A stretch of 33,146 nt of DNA, taken from positions 1-33,146 of the forward strand of contig CAMOCK010000218.1 in assembly GCA_946610645.1 (NCBI GenBank), given 5' to 3'. Position numbers and translations under genes: made by a program. The DNA is from an uncultured Bacteroidales bacterium. Its GTDB lineage: Bacteria; Bacteroidota; Bacteroidia; Bacteroidales; F082. Below, one piece after another: positions 28,806 through 33,146 of the stretch. How positions within the stretch are numbered: the stretch's first letter is position 1; the number at the start of each line of letters is the position of its first letter. The notes beneath the pieces were generated by a model. The model worked only from the letters and a program-made list of their open reading frames with translations, had not been told where the DNA came from and searched no databases.

Positions 28806-29795
28806 TCAGTTCCTCTGATTAATCAAATTCACCACCACCTTCACCATCACATCTTTTTCTTCAGGCTTGCTCTCGGCAATCATCAAGGTTAAGGCGACCA
28901 AGGTGTTGTCGGCTATGCGCTTGCTGCCGTCCTCGCGGTAGAGGATGCCGTTGTTGTTGAGGAACCAAAGGAACAAGGTGGCCGCAATGCGTTTGTTGCC
29001 GTCGCTGAACGAATGGTTCTTGGTGACCAAATAGAGCAACATAGCCGCTTTTTCCTCCACGCTGGGATAGAGGTCGTTGCCGCCAAAAGTTTGGTAAATT
29101 TGCCCGATGCTGCTCTTGAAGGAGTCGTCTTTCTCGTTGCCGAAAAGTGTGCTGCCGCCAAACTTCTCTCGCAAAGCGACTATGGCTTGAATGGCATTGT
29201 CGTAGGTCGCCTGAAACTTCTCCTCTTGAGTGGTCTCTTTTACACCAAGACGTTGATAATCATAGTCGTCAAGCGTATCGAGGGCGTAGGTATAATCCAC
29301 AACGATGTCAAACAGAGCTTGATTCTCGTCGTTGTTCAGCAAGGGCTGGTTTTGCAACGTCCTACCCACCATTTGCACCAACTGCCGCAGTTCCCCGATT
29401 TGGTTTCTGCGGATCTTCTCGTTCACGGCATAGCCTTTCAGCAGATAGTCTTTCAACACTTTGTTGGCCCATTGGCGGAACTGCACACCACGCTGGCTTT
29501 TGACGCGATAGCCTACGGAAGTTATTACTTCAAGGTTGAAATACTCGACATCGTGCGTTTGTGTTTTTCCTTCTATAGCGCCATGTTGAGTGGTAGTCGC
29601 AAATTTTGCGACTACCACTGAACCTGACAATTCTTCCTTAAGAGCATTGTTGATATGTTTGCTGATGGTTTTATAATCACGGTCAAATAGAATTGCTATT
29701 TGATGGCGCGTTAGCCATAGCATTTCATTCTCCATCCTGACATCAATGGCAGTCTGGCCGTTGTCGGTTTGGTATATGACGATTTGGTTTTCCAT
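28806..29795 (-). CDS. rhuM: RhuM family (virulence RhuM) N-terminal domain fused to Fic/Doc domain
   Basis: MENQIVIYQTDNGQTAIDVRMENEMLWLTRHQIAILFDRDYKTISKHI...VEYFNLEVITSVGYRVKSQRGVQFRQWA (RhuM) and HSFSDGNKRIAATLFLWFL (Doc-type HxFxxGNKR). Start at 29795. Confidence 0.9.
   Translation of the reverse strand: MENQIVIYQTDNGQTAIDVRMENEMLWLTRHQIAILFDRDYKTISKHINNALKEELSGSVVVAKFATTTQHGAIEGKTQTHDVEYFNLEVITSVGYRVKSQRGVQFRQWANKVLKDYLLKGYAVNEKIRRNQIGELRQLVQMVGRTLQNQPLLNNDENQALFDIVVDYTYALDTLDDYDYQRLGVKETTQEEKFQATYDNAIQAIVALREKFGGSTLFGNEKDDSFKSSIGQIYQTFGGNDLYPSVEEKAAMLLYLVTKNHSFSDGNKRIAATLFLWFLNNNGILYREDGSKRIADNTLVALTLMIAESKPEEKDVMVKVVVNLINQRN
29589..29619. repeat. 31-bp palindrome within rhuM coding sequence
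   Basis: agtggtagtcgcaaa-t-tttgcgactaccact: 15-bp perfect arms, 1-nt centre. Confidence 0.95.
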
Positions 29796-29813
29796 GGGGT
29801 TGGTTTTATGCGG

Positions 29814-29850
29814 CAAAGATAACAAAAAGATTGTGCCGAATCAATGCACA
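29814..29850 (-). promoter_or_regulatory. Dyad TGTGC-N9-GCACA plus -7 element TATCTTTG upstream of rhuM-fic
   Basis: Arms 29832-29836 and 29846-29850, -7 box 29821-29814. Confidence 0.55.
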
Positions 29851-29929
29851 GACTTGAAAAACTGCTTATTACTGTTGTTTTGGATTTTTGAACGAACAGT
29901 TATGCACAAAAGAAAATGAACCAACGCGA

Positions 29930-31057
29930 CTAAACCACCTGCTGCTTCAGCCAAGCCGCGAAAATCGGGTCTTGGATTTCGGTTTTGCCGGGCAACACGT
30001 CAATCAAGTCGCGCTGCAACATGGCCTTGCGCAGGTTCTTGATGTTGGCCGAAGTGCCCAATTCGTACTTGTCGAGGATGGTTTTCGAGGAGAAATTCTC
30101 CACACCGTCCACCACCGCGTGTAGGAAATTGATTTGCTTGGGTGTCAGCGAATCGAGCAAGTTGCTGAACAACAGCCTCATCTGGTCGATGATGTTGGCG
30201 TGTGCGGTCGCAACGGTTTCAGCCGTGCAAGTGCCCTCAGTACGCAGCCACACCTGATGCGACAGTTGCTGCACATAATAGGGATGCGCGTCCACCTTGT
30301 GGACGATTTCAGCGGCCAAATCCTTGGAAATCGACTTCCCCGTCTTCTTGAACTGCCCTATTATATAAGGTATCCAATCCGCCTCGGCGATTTTGTCGAG
30401 AAACATGAGGTCGCCGAATTTGTAGAAAGGCATTTCGTAGTTGCCGAAAATGTCTAAAAGCATGTGGCGCTTGCTTCCGTAGAGGCAATAGCACACCGAA
30501 TTGTGCAACTGCCAGTGGGAGCGCAACTTACGCTGAAACGCCAGCGATTCGGCATAGTTGCCCACGTTTTGGAACTCATCGATGCAGATGACGAATTTCT
30601 TGCCTTTTTCTTCCGCGATGCGCTGCGGCAGGTCGAGGATTTCGTCCTCGGAATACTGCACTTCCTTGAAATTGAGGCCGAAAGTCACTTCGTAGGCCGA
30701 ACTCCCTTCGCCGAGTGAAATCTTCGGCCCTACCGAGCCGATGTGTTTCTTCATCAGCGCGACCCATTCGTCCAACTTCGAGGCCGAGGCTTGCAGCACG
30801 GCATTGACGTAGGTCTTGTAAAACTGCTCCTCGGTGCGGCAGTTGAAGATGTCGATTCGGGCGGCATAATAGCCTTTGTCCTTCTCAAGCATCTCCAAGG
30901 TTTTGTTCACAAGTGAGGTTTTCCCCCAGCGGCGCGGCGAGATGAGGGCTGTGTTCACCAAACTTTTGAAGTTGCCAAGAAGTTGGGTTGTTTCTCTCTC
31001 TCTGTCGATAAAGAACTCACTTTCAGCCATTTTGCCATAAATAAACGGACTTTCCAT
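29930..31057 (-). CDS. AAA family ATPase (ATPase_2 / archaeal-type STAND-like)
   Basis: MESPFIYGKMAESEFFIDRERETTQLLGNFKSLVNTALISPRRWGKTSLVNKTL (Walker A), KKFVICIDEFQNV (Walker B), C-terminal winged-helix-like LTPKQINFLHAVVDGVENFSSKTILDKYELGTSANIKNLRKAM. Confidence 0.9.
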   Translation of the reverse strand: MESPFIYGKMAESEFFIDRERETTQLLGNFKSLVNTALISPRRWGKTSLVNKTLEMLEKDKGYYAARIDIFNCRTEEQFYKTYVNAVLQASASKLDEWVALMKKHIGSVGPKISLGEGSSAYEVTFGLNFKEVQYSEDEILDLPQRIAEEKGKKFVICIDEFQNVGNYAESLAFQRKLRSHWQLHNSVCYCLYGSKRHMLLDIFGNYEMPFYKFGDLMFLDKIAEADWIPYIIGQFKKTGKSISKDLAAEIVHKVDAHPYYVQQLSHQVWLRTEGTCTAETVATAHANIIDQMRLLFSNLLDSLTPKQINFLHAVVDGVENFSSKTILDKYELGTSANIKNLRKAMLQRDLIDVLPGKTEIQDPIFAAWLKQQVV

Positions 31058-31083
31058 AGCGCAAAATCATTAGTTTCACGCCG

Positions 31084-31091
31084 CAAATATA
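31084..31091 (-). promoter_or_regulatory. -7 element TATATTTG for the AAA ATPase gene
   Basis: caaatata on + strand; 26 bp upstream of the ATG at 31057; directly abutted by the 15-bp repeat array. Confidence 0.6.
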
Positions 31092-31095
31092 ATCA

Positions 31096-31245
31096 TTTGA
31101 TTTGAAATAGAACAATTTGAAATGAAATAATTTCAAATATTTTAATTTGAAATCATTTAGTTTGAAATGAAATAATTTGAAATCGTTTAGTTTGAAATCA
31201 TTTGATTTGAAATGGATTGATTTGAAACCATTTTATTTCATGGCA
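31096..31245. repeat. Tandem array of 15-bp units (9 good plus 1 degenerate), core ATTTSAAAT
   Basis: TTTGAAAT/TTTCAAAT cores start at 31101, 31116, 31131, 31146, 31161, 31176, 31191, 31206, 31221, (31236): invariant 15-bp period. Confidence 0.95.
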
Positions 31246-31326
31246 TTTTTTCATAAGAACTTTCACTTTGCTTGATTTTGGCAGAGTGACATTGTTGTTT
31301 TGCACCGAAATCCAAACAACACCGCT

Positions 31327-31944
31327 ATGGACAAAAAGAAATCACATTACCTCGTGCATGGACTGTTCTGGAAAGAACAAATGCACAACGCGAACTATCA
31401 CGAAGCGAAGAAAGTCAAGCTTTGCAGCATCAACAAAACCTTTGAGGATGCCGACCTCAGCAAGGCACGAAAGGGAGCCTTTGCCTATTATCAAAGCCTA
31501 ATCGATGTGCTTTACGAGGCTTTAGGCGACAGTTACACAACTGACTTTCAAGCTCGTATTGACCTGCAATCCTTCCTTAACGCAGGCTGTACCCAATCCA
31601 CGACCCGCATCGGGAAGATGACTTTTGATGACAACCTTTTCAACGAAATCGCAGTCTATTGGGTGAATGGGACGGAGAAAAGGCTTATTCATGGCATTTG
31701 GTACAGGCCGAAAGAAGAACAACATCAGCTTGACGAACAGCTTGCCTTGATGGGCGGCAATCTCATCAAAGAACACGCCTACTATGAACGCCACCATCTT
31801 CCCTTTGAGGACGAAACACTCTGCGACATGACCGACCTCAGCCTTGGATTCCAATTTGTTTTGCCCACGCCTTTCGATTGGGATGGCTTTGTTGAGGAAA
31901 ATTTAGTCAATGACACACATGCAATTTATCAGTGCTTTCAATAA
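31327..31944 (+). CDS. Hypothetical protein (205 aa)
   Basis: MDKKKSHYLVHGLFWKEQMHNANYHEAKKVKLCSINKTFEDADLSKARKGAFAYYQSLIDVLYEAL...; preceded by TTGTTTTGCACCGAAA, similar to other promoters in the window. Confidence 0.7.
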   Translation: MDKKKSHYLVHGLFWKEQMHNANYHEAKKVKLCSINKTFEDADLSKARKGAFAYYQSLIDVLYEALGDSYTTDFQARIDLQSFLNAGCTQSTTRIGKMTFDDNLFNEIAVYWVNGTEKRLIHGIWYRPKEEQHQLDEQLALMGGNLIKEHAYYERHHLPFEDETLCDMTDLSLGFQFVLPTPFDWDGFVEENLVNDTHAIYQCFQ

Positions 31945-31972
31945 AACCAACAACTATTAAAAAACCACAGAA

Positions 31973-33043
31973 ATGGAACGTAAAAACAGTAAACAAAAGA
32001 CATTAGACAAATGGGAAATCCACTACGGGACTTTTACCATGCCACCTGAATTTTGGACAGAATACCCACATGTCCCGCCGCAAGTCGTCATTGTGGACGA
32101 CCGCACCCACACACATCAGCTTTGTGCAACCAAATTCAACCGTGTCTTAGGATTGAGCGAGCTTTATGACCGTTATGAACTGAGACCGGGAGACACCATC
32201 AAGTACACGCTTGATATTGAAAACACAGCATTGCATCTCACTTGCCCACGAAAACCATTATTATGGTTGAGGAGAAAGAAAACATTCGTTTGCCTTCTCT
32301 TTGTTCTCACTTTCGTCTTTTTCGGTTGCGATGGAAACAAACGCCCGGCGATGTCGCCGCAGACAATAGAAATCACAGGTGACCTGAACGGGTATTTCGA
32401 GGTGGTCGAAAAAGAAATCATTGCCACAGAAGGAAGATGGTCTCTCTGGAATGTGGAGTTGAGGCGTACTGGCATGCCTTTTCCATGGGATGAAAGTATG
32501 TCAGTGGCAAAATTTAACGACACTTACACCGATGGAAGAGCCTACTGCAAAGTGGGATTCGGATTGGAAACCTTTGATAAGGACGGCAACTTGGTAGACA
32601 AACGCTCAGCAACAGCCACGGGGCTTCTGGGGCCATACAGTAGCAATGACATACTCGACCTTATGAAACTCCAACCTGACGAAATCGGTATCATCCGTTG
32701 GGACACTGACCCTGCAGAAGACAAAGCGAAAGGTAAGCTTACCTTCAGAATCACCTCGGCTTGTGAAATCATAGAAGGCAGAGGTCAAGTAACAGCCACA
32801 ACCGATTGGGACAAAGTGCTCGATGCTTATGAAAACTATGTTGACAGATACATCGCTTGTTTGAAGAGAATTGCTTCAGGCGATATGGATGCAATGACGC
32901 AATATGCAAAGCTGTTGGAAAAAGCAGAGGAATTGGGTGAACAACTGGAAAACGCTTCAGTCAGCATGACGACGAAGCAAGTGAACAGATACACAAGGAT
33001 TAACAAGAAAATGCTGGAAGCAGCAGCAAACGGGTTTAACTGA
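31973..33043 (+). CDS. Hypothetical protein (356 aa) with internal lipoprotein-like signal/TM
   Basis: ORF with cytoplasmic-like residues 1-97, then RRKKTFVCLLFVLTFVFFGC (lipobox-like) and about 235 aa extracytoplasmic-like region. Confidence 0.65.
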   Translation: MERKNSKQKTLDKWEIHYGTFTMPPEFWTEYPHVPPQVVIVDDRTHTHQLCATKFNRVLGLSELYDRYELRPGDTIKYTLDIENTALHLTCPRKPLLWLRRKKTFVCLLFVLTFVFFGCDGNKRPAMSPQTIEITGDLNGYFEVVEKEIIATEGRWSLWNVELRRTGMPFPWDESMSVAKFNDTYTDGRAYCKVGFGLETFDKDGNLVDKRSATATGLLGPYSSNDILDLMKLQPDEIGIIRWDTDPAEDKAKGKLTFRITSACEIIEGRGQVTATTDWDKVLDAYENYVDRYIACLKRIASGDMDAMTQYAKLLEKAEELGEQLENASVSMTTKQVNRYTRINKKMLEAAANGFN

Positions 33044-33051
33044 CACGCAAG

Positions 33052-33146
33052 ATGAACACCAACGAAGCATTTGAAGACCCTCGCATCGTGATGCTGGAAG
33101 AAATCATCTTGGATGAGTACGAGCATGGGAAACAAGTCGAAGCGGA
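33052..33146 (+). CDS. Hypothetical protein, partial (runs off the right edge)
   Basis: ATG at 33052, MNTNEAFEDPRIVMLEEIILDEYEHGKQVEA, open to window end, 8 bp after the previous stop. Confidence 0.5.
   Translation, partial: MNTNEAFEDPRIVMLEEIILDEYEHGKQVEA

Noticed and set aside
31096-31245. Possible coding pentapeptide repeat (FKLND/FKLFH) on the minus strand
   Set aside because: 15 bp keeps frame, but the open frame is not in frame with the ATPase, lacks a good start and overlaps the promoter; better explained as regulatory DNA.
31096-31245. CRISPR array
   Set aside because: Units are only 15 bp with no unique spacers and no cas genes nearby.

Overview
The base composition style, gene order and Bacteroidetes-type promoters (TAnnTTTG -7 boxes) indicate a Bacteroidales-like chromosome segment. 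(1) About 1-7.8 kb is mostly housekeeping: a partial GH2 beta-mannosidase-like lipoprotein, cutC, an AAA-ATPase remnant next to a 54-bp tandem repeat, mutS2, a small YeaQ/YmgE-type membrane protein, engB, and a glsA/glsB-like acyltransferase pair. (2) About 7.9-22.8 kb is a complete-looking dcw cluster: mraZ, rsmH, ftsL-like, ftsI, murE, mraY, murD-fragment, ftsW, murG, murC, ftsQ, ftsA, ftsZ. It has a clear three-box MraZ operator. The murD position encodes only a 189-aa C-terminal ligase domain, with no N-terminal or ATP-binding domain. (3) A secreted, deacetylase-like protein and purN follow ftsZ. (4) About 25.6-33.1 kb is an accessory region: a SpoVK-like AAA+ ATPase, a DUF1643-like protein, a 74-aa protein, a RhuM-Fic/Doc fusion, an AAA_ATPase_2-type ATPase, and an uncharacterised three-gene run, the second gene of which has a lipobox in the middle of the protein. 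The most unusual signals are the domain-truncated murD, a roughly 10-unit array of strict 15-bp period (core ATTTSAAAT) abutting the -7 box of the ATPase gene, a shared TGTGC-N9-GCACA dyad upstream of three accessory genes, and a 31-bp palindrome inside the rhuM coding region. All calls come from reading the sequence; no database search was run.
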